The notes: generated by a model not told the origin, from the sequence alone. Counted from the first letter of the stretch, positions 27,070-36,349 are shown. The stretch is 51,418 nucleotides of DNA from Pleomorphomonas koreensis DSM 23070 (GCF_000425185.1 NZ_AULH01000023.1:1-51418), one strand, 5' to 3'. Numbers and translations: made by a program.

Positions 27070-27095
27070 AAAGGCCCGGAGCGATCCGGGCCTTT
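27070..27095. terminator. Bidirectional terminator between thrS and chemoreceptor gene
   Basis: Aaaggcccgga (27070-27080) and tccgggccttt (27085-27095) form a perfect 11-pair stem with loop gcga, followed by ctccttttgg. It can serve both converging genes. Confidence 0.9.
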
Positions 27096-27116
27096 CTCCT
27101 TTTGGAACGGCCGGCC

Positions 27117-29126
27117 CTACACCGCCACGCGCTTCAGGAAATCGTCGATCGTCGCTTCGAGGTCGCGGGTCTGGTCGAGCACCAGCGCGGCGGCGGTCTC
27201 GACGTGGCGGGCGGTGTCGGAGGTTTTGCCGATCGCCTCGGCTACCCGGCCGACGTTCGCCGACACGGTAACGGTGTTGTCCGAGGCCTCGCTGACGTTG
27301 CGGCTGATCTCGTTGGTGGAGGCTTCCTGCTGCTCCACCGCCGAGGCGATGCCGAGCGTGGCGCGGTTCACCTCCTCCATGGTGCCGGCGATGGCGCGGA
27401 TCGATTCGACGGCGGCGGCGGTCGACGTCTGCATCTCGGAAATCTGGGCGGCGATCTCCTGGGTGGCCTTCGACGTCTGGTCGGCGAGCTGCTTGACCTC
27501 GGCGGCGACCACGGCGAAGCCGCGTCCCGCCTCGCCGGCCCGGGCCGCCTCGATGGTGGCGTTCAGCGCCAGCAGGTTGGTCTGCTCGGCGATGGAGCGG
27601 ATCAGCGTTACCACCTGTCCCACCCGGCTGGCGGCGTCGGCAAGGCCGGCCACCTGCTCGTTGGTGCGGCGGGCGCCCTCGGTGGCGCCGCCGATCACCG
27701 TGGTGGTGCGGCCGACGTGACTGACCACCTCGCCGATCGACGAAGCCAGCTCCTCGGCGGCGCCGGCCACCACGGTGACCTTCTCCGACGCCCCCTGCGA
27801 GGCGGCCGAAGCGCCTTCGGCCTGCGTCCGGGCGCGGGCCGCTTCGCTCTGCAACTCGTCGGCGGCGCTCCGCATGCCGGCCATGGTGTCGGTGACGGCG
27901 CGCGTCAGGCCGCCGGCCACGGCGCGGAAGTCGCGCACCGCCGCCTCGAAGGCCTCCTGGCGGCCGAGCCGCGCTGCGGCGTCGGCGCGCTGTTCGGCTT
28001 CGAGGCGGGCCTTTTCGGCCTGATTGTCCTGGAAGACGGCCAGCGTGCGGGCCATGGCGCCGATCTCGTCGGCGCGCTCGGTGTCGGCGACCGTCGCCGC
28101 CTCGCCGCGCGACAGCACGTCCATGGTGGCGCGGATGCGGCCGAGCGGACCGGTGATCGAGCGGCTGATCTGCCAGCTGATCAGGCCGCCGGCCAGGAGC
28201 GTCAGCGGCACGACGGCGAGGATCAGCCGCAGCGCGAAGGTGCTGCCGACGGCGAAGGCGTCGGCGGTCGTCCGGTCGAGATCGGCGGCGGCGCTCTTGA
28301 CGGCGCCGGTCAGCGGCTCGGCGAGGTCGAAGGACAGCGACGTCTGGTCGGCCACCTTCACCCAGCCGGCATAGACCTCGACATAGGCCGAGAAGGCGGC
28401 GGAATGGGCGGCGAGCTTCGTCTTGAGCTGGGTCTTCACGTCGTCGGCGATCGCGGTCTTGTCCAGCTCGCGAATGAGGCGGCCGGCGGCGGCGTCGAAG
28501 GCGCCGGAACTCGGCCCGTCGTGGCGCAGCATGAATTCGGCGCGCGCCTGATTGAGCTGGGCGAAGGCCTGGACGACGCGCACCGTGTCGGGGTTCTGGC
28601 CGCTCCTGGTCGCCTTGTTGAGGTCGGTGCGCAGCGCCTGGAAGGTGGTCTCCATGTCGCCGCGGATGCCGCCCGCGTCGTCGAAGCCGAGCTTGACCTG
28701 GCCGCCCTTCACCTCGCTGAACTGGCCGGCGATCTTGTCGAACAGTTGCCCGAGCTGGCCGGCTTCCGCCGTGGCGGCGCCGACGGCGCCGGCCGCCGCG
28801 CCGAGGCGGCCGATGGTCTGGCGCGCCTCGTCCATCAGGCTATCGATCTCCTTGGCCCGGTCCGGCGTCGGCGCCACCATGAACAGCCGCTCCTTGGCAG
28901 CGAGCTTGTTGGCGAGGCTCTGCGTCTGCTCCGACAGGAGCGACAGGCCGGCGGCCGCCGAGGCGGTGTCCTCCAGCGCGCGCATGGACAGGACGGCGTA
29001 GCCGCTGGTGCCGGAGACGACGGCGAGGCCGGCGAGCCAGACCAGCGACAGCGAAGCGACCTTGAGACGGATGGACAATCCGCCGCGTGCGCGGCGGGAG
29101 CCGGACGTCTTTGAGCGAAACAACAT
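27117..29126 (-). CDS. Methyl-accepting chemotaxis protein
   Basis: A 669-residue chemoreceptor in the inner membrane. Helix 1 is about 26-48, and a large helical periplasmic ligand-binding region spans about 49-295 (long Ala/Glu/Leu helices, no recognised Cache fold). Helix 2 is about 297-318 ([16 protein letters not shown]). The HAMP domain is about 320-375, and the cytoplasmic signalling domain carries the hairpin tip [19 protein letters not shown] (about 505-523), which binds CheA/CheW. A C-terminal methyltransferase pentapeptide is not present. No che genes are nearby, so it is an orphan receptor whose ligand is unknown. Start ATG 29126. The very end is FLKRVAV. Confidence 0.95.
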   Translation of the reverse strand: MLFRSKTSGSRRARGGLSIRLKVASLSLVWLAGLAVVSGTSGYAVLSMRALEDTASAAAGLSLLSEQTQSLANKLAAKERLFMVAPTPDRAKEIDSLMDEARQTIGRLGAAAGAVGAATAEAGQLGQLFDKIAGQFSEVKGGQVKLGFDDAGGIRGDMETTFQALRTDLNKATRSGQNPDTVRVVQAFAQLNQARAEFMLRHDGPSSGAFDAAAGRLIRELDKTAIADDVKTQLKTKLAAHSAAFSAYVEVYAGWVKVADQTSLSFDLAEPLTGAVKSAAADLDRTTADAFAVGSTFALRLILAVVPLTLLAGGLISWQISRSITGPLGRIRATMDVLSRGEAATVADTERADEIGAMARTLAVFQDNQAEKARLEAEQRADAAARLGRQEAFEAAVRDFRAVAGGLTRAVTDTMAGMRSAADELQSEAARARTQAEGASAASQGASEKVTVVAGAAEELASSIGEVVSHVGRTTTVIGGATEGARRTNEQVAGLADAASRVGQVVTLIRSIAEQTNLLALNATIEAARAGEAGRGFAVVAAEVKQLADQTSKATQEIAAQISEMQTSTAAAVESIRAIAGTMEEVNRATLGIASAVEQQEASTNEISRNVSEASDNTVTVSANVGRVAEAIGKTSDTARHVETAAALVLDQTRDLEATIDDFLKRVAV

Positions 29127-29513
29127 GCCGAATCCCCTGCTTGTTTTGGTTCAAGTAGACTTTCGGCCGATTAACAGACGACTAATTCAAATGACTGTGG
29201 CCGGTAAATTCTCGTTTGAATTGTTCCCTGGTTAATTGGCCCGTTCTGCTTACCGATGCGGCAGTCTGCGGCTTATTTAGTCGGCAACCCGCGCCGGGAG
29301 GGCCCCGGTTGCTCCGATCGTGAGGTAAGAACTGCGGAATTAGCGGGCAGTTCTGCAAAGCGAAACAGCAAAATTAACAAGGTTGCGTGTTCCCTGGCGG
29401 GAGGCGATGCGCGTCTAGGTATTCATACGGGCGGCACTGGACGGCTGCGGTCATGGACTTTTCGGGCGATCGTGTATATGTATATCTTAATATACAAATA
29501 TATGGAGACCGAA
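29127..29513. other. Divergent intergenic region before the AhpD-like gene
   Basis: About 390 bases, AT-richer than the genes around it. Contains an 8-base inverted repeat aattcaaa (29184-29191) / tttgaatt (29215-29222) on the chemoreceptor side. A candidate promoter for the AhpD-like gene is tggact (29454-29459) with tatatg (29475-29480). A strong dyad lies at 29475-29500. No gene seen; the frame open from 29256 into the next gene is by chance. Confidence 0.5.
29475..29500. promoter_or_regulatory. AT-rich palindromic operator before the AhpD-like gene
   Basis: Core tgtatat-ctta-atataca (29479-29496) is a perfect 7-bp inverted repeat. Including the flanks, 10 of 11 arm positions pair. It overlaps the proposed -10 and ends 14 bases before the start codon, so a bound protein would block transcription. 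ArsR-, PadR- or MarR-type regulators use sites of this kind; no regulator gene is adjacent. Confidence 0.5.
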
Positions 29514-29870
29514 ATGATCAAGGATTGGCCCGACACCGCGAAATACCTGTCCGGCGAGCTGAAGGCGGTGCGGAGCGGCACGCCCGAGGTGATGAAGGCC
29601 TTTTCGGCCATGGCGCAGGCGGCGCTGGCGCCCAAGGCGCTCGACACCAAGACCAAGGAGCTGATCGCCCTGGCCATCGGCGTCGCCGTCCGCTGCGACG
29701 ACTGCATCGCCTTCCACACCAAGGCGGCGCTCAGTGCCGGCGCCACCGACGAGGAGGTATGGGAAACGCTGGGCATGGCGATCTACATGGGCGCCGGCCC
29801 GTCGGTGATGTATGCCAACCACGCGCTCACCGCCTGGAGCCAGTTCAAGGAGCAGAAGGCACCGGGCTGA
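29514..29870 (+). CDS. Carboxymuconolactone decarboxylase-like (AhpD-fold) protein
   Basis: A 118-residue single-domain AhpD-fold protein. The redox motif VRCDDCIAFHT gives Cys61-x-x-Cys64-x3-His68, the arrangement of AhpD peroxidase partners and related dithiol enzymes, as opposed to true decarboxylases, which lack the cysteines. Its cytoplasmic role is probably thiol-based peroxide or aldehyde metabolism; substrate unknown. Of two ATGs (29502 and 29514), the second is chosen because ggaga ends 4 bases before it. It is followed 102 bases later by a molybdopterin oxidoreductase on the same strand. Expression is probably controlled by the palindrome just upstream. Confidence 0.87.
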   Translation: MIKDWPDTAKYLSGELKAVRSGTPEVMKAFSAMAQAALAPKALDTKTKELIALAIGVAVRCDDCIAFHTKAALSAGATDEEVWETLGMAIYMGAGPSVMYANHALTAWSQFKEQKAPG

Positions 29871-29972
29871 CCGGCCGCTCCGCCGGCGTCGGGGTCCGCC
29901 CGCAAAAAAGGCGCGACCTCGTTGCCGGGAGCCTGTAACGTGGCGGCCCGTTTCGCACCGGATCGCCTTGCC

Positions 29973-32060
29973 ATGAACGTCACGCTTCGCCCGGGCATCG
30001 CCCATTCCGCCTGCCCGCACGACTGTCCGTCGACCTGCGCCCTCGACGTCGAGCTGACGCCGGACGGTCGCATCGGCCGTATCCGCGGCTCGGCCGACAA
30101 CAGCTACACAGCCGGCGTCATCTGCGCCAAGGTCGGCCGCTATGCCAAGCGGCTCTACCACCCCGACCGGCTGATGAAGCCGCTCCTCAACGTCGGCGCC
30201 AAGGGCGAGGGGAAGTTCCGGGAAATCTCCTGGGAGGAGGCGCTCGACCGCGTCGCCGACGCCTTCCTGACGGCCGAGCGGGAGTACGGCGCCGAGAGCG
30301 TCTGGCCCTACAAATACGCCGGCACCATGGGCCTCGTGCAGCGCGACAGCCTCGAACGGCTGCGCCACGTCAAGAAATATTCGCGCAGCCACGAAACCAT
30401 CTGCACAACGCCGGCCTGGACCGGCTGGATCGCCGGCACCGGCCGCCTGGCCGGGCCCGATCCGCGCGAGATGCAGCTTTCCGACTGCATCGTCATCTGG
30501 GGCACCAACGCGGTGGCGACGCAGGTCAATGTGATGACCCACGCCGTCCGCGCCAGAAAGACGCGCGGGGCGAAGATCGTCGCCGTCGACGTCTACGAGA
30601 CCGAGACGGTGCGGCAGGCCGACCTCGGGCTGGTGCTCAGGCCCGGCTCCGACGCGGCGCTGGCCTGCGCCGTCATGCACATCGCCTTCCGCGACGGCTA
30701 CGCCGACCGCGCCTACATGGATAAATACGCCGACGCGCCGGCCGAGCTGGAGGCGCATCTCAGATCGCGGACGCCGGAGTGGGCGGCGGCGATCACCGGC
30801 CTCTCGGTCGAGGAGATCGAGGCGTTCGGCAAGCTGGTCGGCACCACGCCGCGCAGCTATTTCCGCCTCGGCTACGGCTTCACGCGGTCGCGCAACGGCG
30901 TCGTCTCCATGCACGCGGCGCAGTCGATCGCCACCGTGCTCGGCCTGTGGCCGCGCGAGGGCGCCGGCGCCTTCCACAGCAACGGCGCCATCTTCCGCCT
31001 CGACAAGACGATGATCGAGGGCGAGGACGCCGAGGACCGGAGTGTTCGTCATCTCGACCATTCGCGCGTCGGACCGGTGCTGGTGGGCGAGGCCGAGGCG
31101 CTGCGGGGCGGGCCGCCGGTCAAGGCGATGATCATCCAGAACTGCAACCCCATGACGGTGGCGCCCGAGCAGGACAAGGTGCGGCGCGGCTTCTCGCGCG
31201 ACGACCTGTTCGTCTGTGTGCACGAGCAGTTCATGACCGACACGGCGAAGATGGCCGACATCGTGCTGCCGGCCACCATGTTCCTGGAGCATGACGACAT
31301 CTACAAGGCCGGCGGCCAGCAGAGCCTGCTGTTCGGGCCGAAGCTGGTCGAGCCGCCGGACGGGCCGCGAGAAAACATCTTCGTCATCGACGAACTGGCG
31401 AAGCGGCTCGGCGCCGAGCATCCCGGCTTCGGGATGACGGCGCGTGAGCACGTCGACTGGATGCTCCGGCGCTCCGGCCTCGGCACGCTCAATGAGCTGG
31501 AGGAGAAGCGCTTCTTCGATCTGCAGCCGGACTTCGACACCGCCCATTACGTCCACGGCTTCGCCTATCCGGACGGCAAGTTCCGCTTCAAGCCGGACTG
31601 GACGAACATCAAGTCGTCCAACATCGGGCCGATGGGGCCGTGGCGGGACATGCCCTCGCTACCCGACTACTGGCCGGTGGTGGAGGAGGCCGACGAGACG
31701 CACCCCTTCCGCCTGGTCACCGCGCCGGCCCGCAACTTCCTCAACACCTCCTTCACCGAGACGCCGACCTCGATCGGCCGCGAGGGCCGGCCGACGCTGA
31801 AGGTCAGGCCCGACGACGCGGCCCGGCTCGGCATAGCGGGCGGCGACGCCGTGGAGATCGGCAATCATCGCGGCCGCGTGCAGCTTCATGCCGAGCTGTT
31901 CGAGGGGTTGAAGGCCGGCGTGGTGGTGGCCGAGGGCATCTGGGGCAATCGGGCGCATGCCGGCGGCGTCGGCATCAACACGCTGACCGGCTCGGACGAG
32001 ATCGCCCCCTATGGCGGCGCCGCCTTCCACGACACCAAGGTATGGCTCAGGAAATTGTGA
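29973..32060 (+). CDS. Molybdopterin-dependent oxidoreductase with N-terminal 4Fe-4S site
   Basis: A 695-residue protein of the DMSO reductase/formate dehydrogenase superfamily. A 4Fe-4S ligand set lies at Cys14, Cys18, Cys22 and Cys51 (CPHDCPSTC ... GVICAKV). The molybdopterin domain is about 55-560 (YKYAGTMGLVQRDSLER, SRSHETICTTPAWTGW, IWGTNAVATQ, QNCNPMTVAPEQ, ADIVLPATMFLEHDDIY). The molydopterin dinucleotide-binding C-terminal domain is about 570-695 (RLVTAPARNFLNTSF, DAARLGIAGGDAVEI). There is no twin-arginine signal, so it is cytoplasmic. No Fe-S or membrane partner subunit is adjacent, leaving electron acceptor and substrate open. Start ATG 29973; a TTG at 29922 is also possible. Confidence 0.9.
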   Translation: MNVTLRPGIAHSACPHDCPSTCALDVELTPDGRIGRIRGSADNSYTAGVICAKVGRYAKRLYHPDRLMKPLLNVGAKGEGKFREISWEEALDRVADAFLTAEREYGAESVWPYKYAGTMGLVQRDSLERLRHVKKYSRSHETICTTPAWTGWIAGTGRLAGPDPREMQLSDCIVIWGTNAVATQVNVMTHAVRARKTRGAKIVAVDVYETETVRQADLGLVLRPGSDAALACAVMHIAFRDGYADRAYMDKYADAPAELEAHLRSRTPEWAAAITGLSVEEIEAFGKLVGTTPRSYFRLGYGFTRSRNGVVSMHAAQSIATVLGLWPREGAGAFHSNGAIFRLDKTMIEGEDAEDRSVRHLDHSRVGPVLVGEAEALRGGPPVKAMIIQNCNPMTVAPEQDKVRRGFSRDDLFVCVHEQFMTDTAKMADIVLPATMFLEHDDIYKAGGQQSLLFGPKLVEPPDGPRENIFVIDELAKRLGAEHPGFGMTAREHVDWMLRRSGLGTLNELEEKRFFDLQPDFDTAHYVHGFAYPDGKFRFKPDWTNIKSSNIGPMGPWRDMPSLPDYWPVVEEADETHPFRLVTAPARNFLNTSFTETPTSIGREGRPTLKVRPDDAARLGIAGGDAVEIGNHRGRVQLHAELFEGLKAGVVVAEGIWGNRAHAGGVGINTLTGSDEIAPYGGAAFHDTKVWLRKL

Positions 32061-32075
32061 TCATCGTGCAAACCT

Positions 32076-32094
32076 GCCGGCCGAAACGGCCGGC
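32076..32094 (+). terminator. Hairpin after the molybdopterin oxidoreductase gene
   Basis: Gccggccg-aaa-cggccggc, a perfect 8-pair stem with a 3-base loop 15 bases after the stop codon. No T-run follows, so termination strength is uncertain. The next gene starts at 32192, beyond two direct copies of gcggccgtccg. Confidence 0.45.
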
Positions 32095-32191
32095 GGTGGC
32101 GGCCGTCCGTTGCGGCCGTCCGGTGTTTGACATAAGAAGCCGGCAATGTCGGGACCGCGCGGCGCGGTCCGGGGATTCTCAAAGCGAGGCC

Positions 32192-32506
32192 ATGATGCGG
32201 GTGATTTCCAGTGCGGTTGCGGGCGTGCTGCTCGCCGTCGGCGTGATGGGTGTGCTGCCGGCGGCAGCCGATACGATTTCCCGCGACACGCTGTCGCGCA
32301 AGTTCCTCGACTATTGCGTCAACGTTCAGTACCGGGCCGAGGGCATCGACCGGAATTCGATGATTGACCGCTGCCGCAAGGCCGCTCAGACGGCCATGTC
32401 GCAGTTCGAGGGTAACAGCTTCGACGCGCCGTCGCGCTCGAAGCTCACCGCCGACCAGGACAAGGCGATCCGCGCCGCCATTGCTGCCGCCTTCGCCGGC
32501 AAGTAA
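32192..32506 (+). CDS. Small secreted protein of unknown function
   Basis: A 104-residue protein with a clear signal peptide (MMRVISSAVAGVLLAVGVMG, cleavage near AAADT). The mature part of about 77 residues is charged and helical, with two cysteines in FLDYCVNVQ and IDRCRKAAQ that could form a disulfide in the periplasm. I do not recognise a family. ATG 32192 has aaagcgagg upstream; a second ATG follows directly. It is converged on by marC with a shared terminator. The signal peptide and good ribosome-binding site support a real gene. Confidence 0.7.
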   Translation: MMRVISSAVAGVLLAVGVMGVLPAAADTISRDTLSRKFLDYCVNVQYRAEGIDRNSMIDRCRKAAQTAMSQFEGNSFDAPSRSKLTADQDKAIRAAIAAAFAGK

Positions 32507-32532
32507 CCGCGCTCCGCCGATCGGAAATGTCC

Positions 32533-32560
32533 CCTGCCGGATGCCAGAGTATCCGGCGGG
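32533..32560. terminator. Bidirectional terminator
   Basis: Cctgccggat (32533-32542) and atccggcggg (32551-32560) pair over 10 bases with one wobble and an 8-base loop, between the converging secreted-protein and marC genes. Confidence 0.65.
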
Positions 32561-32567
32561 CGCTTCG

Positions 32568-33215
32568 TCACGCCAGGATCGCCTTGATGCCGTCGGCGAC
32601 GAATTGCACGGCCAGCGCGGCCAGCAGCACGCCCAGGAGCCGCGTCAGCACGTTGCGGCCGGTGTCGCCGAGGTAGCGGTCGATGCGGTCGGCGGCGATG
32701 AAGATGGCGAAGGACAGCCCGATGATGGCGGCGATGATCAGCACCAGCATCGCCATGGTCAGCGGGTCGTGCGCCTGGGCGGACAGGAGGATGGTGGCCG
32801 AGATGGCGCCGGGGCCGGCCAGGAACGGAATGGCGATCGGGAACACCGCGAGATGGCGGATGTCCTCGCCGATCGCCTGCGGATGGCCGACGGCGACGTC
32901 GGCATGGGCGCCCTTGTCGCCGGAGCCGGATTTGGGCTTCTCGAACACCATCTCGAAGGCGATCCAGAACAACAGCAGGCCACCGGCGATGCGGAAGGCC
33001 GGCATGGAGATGCCGAGGAAGGTGAGGATGCCGGCGCCGGTGAAGGCGAAGGCGATCAGCACCAGGAAGGCGATCACCGAGGCGCGGGTCGCCACGGCGC
33101 GGCGCATGTCGGGACGGGCGCCGGCGGTCAGCGCCAGGACCAATGGCGCGAGGCCGACCGGATCGATGGTGACGAAAAGTGTCGCGAAGGCATTGAGGAT
33201 ATAGTCGATCGGCAT
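32568..33215 (-). CDS. MarC/UPF0056 family membrane protein
   Basis: A 215-residue inner-membrane protein with six hydrophobic helices. The family hallmark is at the N-terminus (FATLFVTIDPVGLAPLVLAL). Two further segments are typical: IAGGLLLFWIAFEMVFEK and AVFPIAIPFLAGPGAISATI. A polar loop SGSGDKGAHADVAVGHPQAI lies in the middle. The MarC name comes from the E. coli mar locus, but the protein has no proven role in antibiotic resistance; the transport activity is unknown. Start ATG 33215. It converges with the secreted-protein gene and diverges from the DfsB-like gene. Confidence 0.92.
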   Translation of the reverse strand: MPIDYILNAFATLFVTIDPVGLAPLVLALTAGARPDMRRAVATRASVIAFLVLIAFAFTGAGILTFLGISMPAFRIAGGLLLFWIAFEMVFEKPKSGSGDKGAHADVAVGHPQAIGEDIRHLAVFPIAIPFLAGPGAISATILLSAQAHDPLTMAMLVLIIAAIIGLSFAIFIAADRIDRYLGDTGRNVLTRLLGVLLAALAVQFVADGIKAILA

Positions 33216-33317
33216 GGCCTGTCCGCCGTTTCGGAAGTTGCCCGCTCATCTGACAGAAAAGCGACGGCGCCGAAAGGGGCAGGGTGGTTGCCGAGGGGCG
33301 ATCAAGGGGAAAACGAC

Positions 33318-33830
33318 GTGGCCATACCTGCCTGCAAGACAGAACTTGTCGACGCCATCAGCGCCAACTACCGGAAGCTGCGCGCCGATCTCGACAGCGT
33401 GCCGACGGCGCTCGCCCGCGAGGCGACGCTCGAAGGGCATGCCAAGGGCACGGTGATGAGCGTGCACGACCTCGTCGCCTATCTCACCGGCTGGTGCGAG
33501 CTGGTGCTGAAATGGCACGCCCGCCGCAGCGCCGGCGAGCCGGTCGACTTTCCGGACTCCGGCTACCGGTGGAACGACCTCGGCCAACTGGCGCAGAAGT
33601 TCTACGCCGACTATGCCGGCCTCGACTATCCGGCGCTGCTCGACCGCTTCGCTGCCGCCAAGGAGCGTATTCTCGCGGTGATCGACGCCACCTGTGACGA
33701 CGATCTCTACGGCAAGCCATGGTACGAGGCCTACACCTTCGGCCGGATGATTCAGTTCAACACCTCCTCGCCCTTCGATAACGCCCGCAAGCGCCTGAGG
33801 CGCTGGAAGAAGGAAAAGGGTCTTCCCTGA
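33318..33830 (+). CDS. ClbS/DfsB-family four-helix protein
   Basis: A 170-residue predicted four-helix protein of the DinB-like ClbS/DfsB family. Signature segments are TVMSVHDLVAYLTGWCELVLKW, GYRWNDLGQLAQKFYADY and TSSPFDNARKRLRRWKKEKG at the C-terminus. ClbS hydrolyses colibactin in E. coli, and DfsB relatives are associated with protection from diffusible signals or small toxic molecules, but the role here is unknown. The start is GTG 33318, with aagggga 7 bases upstream; no ATG fits. Gene order places it between marC and nusB, with no clear functional link. Confidence 0.82.
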   Translation: MAIPACKTELVDAISANYRKLRADLDSVPTALAREATLEGHAKGTVMSVHDLVAYLTGWCELVLKWHARRSAGEPVDFPDSGYRWNDLGQLAQKFYADYAGLDYPALLDRFAAAKERILAVIDATCDDDLYGKPWYEAYTFGRMIQFNTSSPFDNARKRLRRWKKEKGLP

Positions 33831-34025
33831 TCGGCCGGTGGAAGCGCCGTTTTCGCTGGACAAACGCGCCGTTCCGTGGTTTTTGCGCCGCCACAGCAAC
33901 ATCAGGACCGGCCGCCGATTTGCGGACCTGCGACGGCGCCGTCCCTGCGCCGGTCCGCGTGGGCGCGGACGCGATCCCGGAAAGACTTCCGGTCGATCCC
34001 CGGCCCGTCCAGGAGACCACGGCAG

Positions 34026-34526
34026 ATGACCGACGATCGATCCGGTGCCCGACCCGAGCCGCGCCCGGCCAACCAGCGCGGTGCCGCCCGCCTTGCCGCC
34101 GTTCAGGCGCTCTACCAGCTTGAAATCGGCGGCGGCGACCTCCTGGAGGTGGTGCAGGAGTTCGAGGCGTTCCGGCTCGGCAAGGAAATCGACGGTTTCG
34201 AATACCGGCAGGCTGACGCCGGCTGGTTCCGTGACATCGTTGGCGGTGTCGTCACCGACCAGCGGACCATCGACCCGATGGTGCACACCGCGCTGGTCGA
34301 GGACTGGCCGCTGAAGCGCGTCGACGCGACGCTGCGCGCCATTCTGCGCTGCGGTGCCTACGAGCTGATCCGCCGCAAGGACGTGCCGGGCCGGGTGATC
34401 ATTTCCGAATATATCGACGTTGCCCGCGCCTTCTTCGAGGACGACGAGCCGCGCCTCGTCAACGGCGTGCTCGACCGCATCGCCCACGAGAACCGGCCCG
34501 ACGAGTTCCCGCAAGAGGGAGCGTGA
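34026..34526 (+). CDS. nusB: Transcription antitermination factor NusB
   Basis: A 166-residue helical RNA-binding protein of the rRNA antitermination complex; with NusE it binds boxA. Recognisable by [16 protein letters not shown] at the start, [22 protein letters not shown] in the middle, and [20 protein letters not shown] with FVNGVLD-like [13 protein letters not shown] near the end. An acidic/proline N-terminal extension of about 20 residues ([17 protein letters not shown]) is normal in alphaproteobacteria. ATG 34026 follows aggagacca. The usual upstream ribH is absent here; thiL follows by 1 base. Confidence 0.94.
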   Translation: MTDDRSGARPEPRPANQRGAARLAAVQALYQLEIGGGDLLEVVQEFEAFRLGKEIDGFEYRQADAGWFRDIVGGVVTDQRTIDPMVHTALVEDWPLKRVDATLRAILRCGAYELIRRKDVPGRVIISEYIDVARAFFEDDEPRLVNGVLDRIAHENRPDEFPQEGA

Positions 34527-34527
34527 C

Positions 34528-35520
34528 ATGGCGTCGGGCGGCATCGGTGAATTCGAGCTGATCGCCCGCGTTTTCGCGCCGCTGGCCGCCGACGGCGCCC
34601 TCGGCCTCACCGACGACGCCGCCTTCTACCGGCCGCGCCCCGGCCTTGATCTCGTGCTGACCAAGGACGAGGTGGTGAGCGGCGTGCATTTCTTTGCCGA
34701 CGACCCCTGGAACGCGGTGGCCAGGAAGGCGCTGCGCGTCAACCTGTCCGATCTCGCCGCCAAGGGGGCGACGCCGGTCGGCTATCTCCTCGCCCTCGGC
34801 CTGCCGCAGGACTTCACGGCCGATCAGGTCGACGCGCTCGGCGCCGGCCTCGCCGCCGACCAGGCCACCTATGGCATCTCGCTCTATGGCGGCGACACGG
34901 TGCGCTCGCCGGCCGGCCTGACGCTGTCGGTAACGGCGATCGGCGAGGTCAGCGAAGGCGGCATGATCAGGCGCGGCGGCGCGCGGGCCGGCGAGACGAT
35001 CGTCGTCACCGGCACGATCGGCGACGCGGCGCTCGGCCTGCGGCTGCGCCTCGATCCGGCGCTGTCCGGCCGGCTGGGGCTCTCCGACGCCCATCGCGAC
35101 CACCTTCTCGACCGCTATCTGCTGCCGCGGCCGCGCGGCGCGCTGGCCTCGGCGGTGGCGGCTTGCGCTTCCGGCGGCATGGACATTTCCGACGGTCTGG
35201 TCGGCGACCTCGCCAAGATGGCGGCGGCGTCCGGCGTCGGCATCGAGATCGACGCTGACCGGGTTCCGCTGTCGGAAGCGGCGCGGGCGGCGATCGCCGC
35301 CGATCCGCGCCTGCTCGCCGTGGCGCTCACCGGCGGCGACGATTACGAGCTGGCGCTGTCAATGGCTGATGACAAGGCGGACGCCTTCCTCGCCGCCGCA
35401 GCCGTGGCCGGCATCCCGGCCGTGGCGATCGGCCGGACGCGGGCGGGGGAGGGCATCGCCGTTGAGGGCGATCATCCGGCGCTCGCCGACCTCGGCTCCG
35501 GCTCCTACCGGCATTTCTGA
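34528..35520 (+). CDS. thiL: Thiamine-monophosphate kinase
   Basis: A 330-residue AIR-synthase-like kinase that phosphorylates thiamine monophosphate to thiamine diphosphate, the last step of the pathway. GEFELIARVFAPLA at the start, LTDDAAFYRP and LTKDEVVSGVHF (metal and substrate-binding aspartates), NLSDLAAKGATPVGYLLAL, and GGMDISDGLVGDLAKMA are the family motifs. SLYGGDTVRSPAGL and LTGGDDYELAL complete the ATP site. The length is normal. The start is placed at ATG 34528, one base after the nusB stop, so the genes are translationally coupled. Confidence 0.94.
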   Translation: MASGGIGEFELIARVFAPLAADGALGLTDDAAFYRPRPGLDLVLTKDEVVSGVHFFADDPWNAVARKALRVNLSDLAAKGATPVGYLLALGLPQDFTADQVDALGAGLAADQATYGISLYGGDTVRSPAGLTLSVTAIGEVSEGGMIRRGGARAGETIVVTGTIGDAALGLRLRLDPALSGRLGLSDAHRDHLLDRYLLPRPRGALASAVAACASGGMDISDGLVGDLAKMAAASGVGIEIDADRVPLSEAARAAIAADPRLLAVALTGGDDYELALSMADDKADAFLAAAAVAGIPAVAIGRTRAGEGIAVEGDHPALADLGSGSYRHF

Positions 35521-35608
35521 CGCATCTGCCTTGCGTCGTCCGGGGCGAGCCGGTAGACCTCGGCGGGCCTCGCTTTCAGGCCGGCGTCATTCGTTTTCCG
35601 GAGGGCCG

Positions 35609-36190
35609 ATGTTCCGCAAGCTCTACGACTGGACCATGTCGCTGGCCGGCAGCCGCAAGGCCGGCACATGGCTCGCCGCCGTGTCGTTCGCGGAAAGCTC
35701 GTTCTTCCCGATTCCGCCCGACGTGATGCTGGTGCCGATGGTACTGGCCCGCCGCGACAAGGCCTTCACCTACGCGCTGATCTGCACCATCGCCTCGGTG
35801 CTCGGCGGCATCCTCGGCTATTCGATCGGCCTGTTCCTGTTCGACAGCGTCGGCGCCTGGCTGATCCGCGTCTACGGCTACGGCCAGAGCTTCGAGGAGT
35901 TCCGCGCCGCCTATGCCCACTACGGCGCCTGGATCATCCTGATCAAGGGTCTGACGCCGATCCCCTTCAAGCTGGTGACCATCGCCTCGGGCTTTGCCGC
36001 CTACGACTTCCCGCTGTTCGTGGCGCTCTGCGTGGTGACGCGCGGCGCCCGCTTCTTCCTGGTCGCCTTTCTGCTGCGCCTTTTCGGCGAGCCGGTGCGC
36101 GAGTTCATCGAGCGGCGGCTCGACGCGGTGATGTGGGGCCTGTTGATCGTCATCGTCGGCGGCTTCGTGGCGGCGCGCTACGTCGTCTGA
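35609..36190 (+). CDS. YqaA/DedA-family membrane protein
   Basis: A 193-residue inner-membrane protein of the SNARE-associated/DedA superfamily. SFAESSFFPIPPDVMLVPMV has the acidic residue followed by the PIPPD motif typical of the YqaA branch. GGILGYSIGLFLFDSVGAW and KGLTPIPFKLVTIASGFAAYD are the second family signature, with glycine- and proline-containing re-entrant segments. DedA proteins are lipid flippases or undecaprenyl-phosphate recyclers in some bacteria; for this branch the role is not known. Start ATG 35609 with ggaggg upstream. Confidence 0.88.
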   Translation: MFRKLYDWTMSLAGSRKAGTWLAAVSFAESSFFPIPPDVMLVPMVLARRDKAFTYALICTIASVLGGILGYSIGLFLFDSVGAWLIRVYGYGQSFEEFRAAYAHYGAWIILIKGLTPIPFKLVTIASGFAAYDFPLFVALCVVTRGARFFLVAFLLRLFGEPVREFIERRLDAVMWGLLIVIVGGFVAARYVV

Positions 36191-36268
36191 AAGCCCCGCG
36201 CCGCGCCGCTTTTCCGGCGGCGGATGGGGACAAATCCATAAAATTGTCGGCTTGGCGCTTTCACGCCC

Positions 36269-36294
36269 TTGACGCCGCATCCCGAGCCTATATC
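36269..36294 (+). promoter_or_regulatory. Promoter of hppA (predicted)
   Basis: TTGACGC (36269-36275), 11-base spacer, CCTATATC (36287-36294), matching the Caulobacter-type consensus TTGaCgS ... GCTAnAwC at 7 of 8 positions in the -10. The start codon of hppA is about 190 bases downstream, giving a long leader. Confidence 0.55.
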
Positions 36295-36349
36295 GGTAAT
36301 CCCGCCCTCGTATCTGTCCGCAGGACGGGACCGGAGCCGCATGCCGGCA

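Noticed and set aside
32364-33317. Long plus-strand frame leading into the DfsB-like gene
   Set aside because: It runs antisense to marC, which has clear family motifs; the GTG at 33318 has its own ribosome-binding site.
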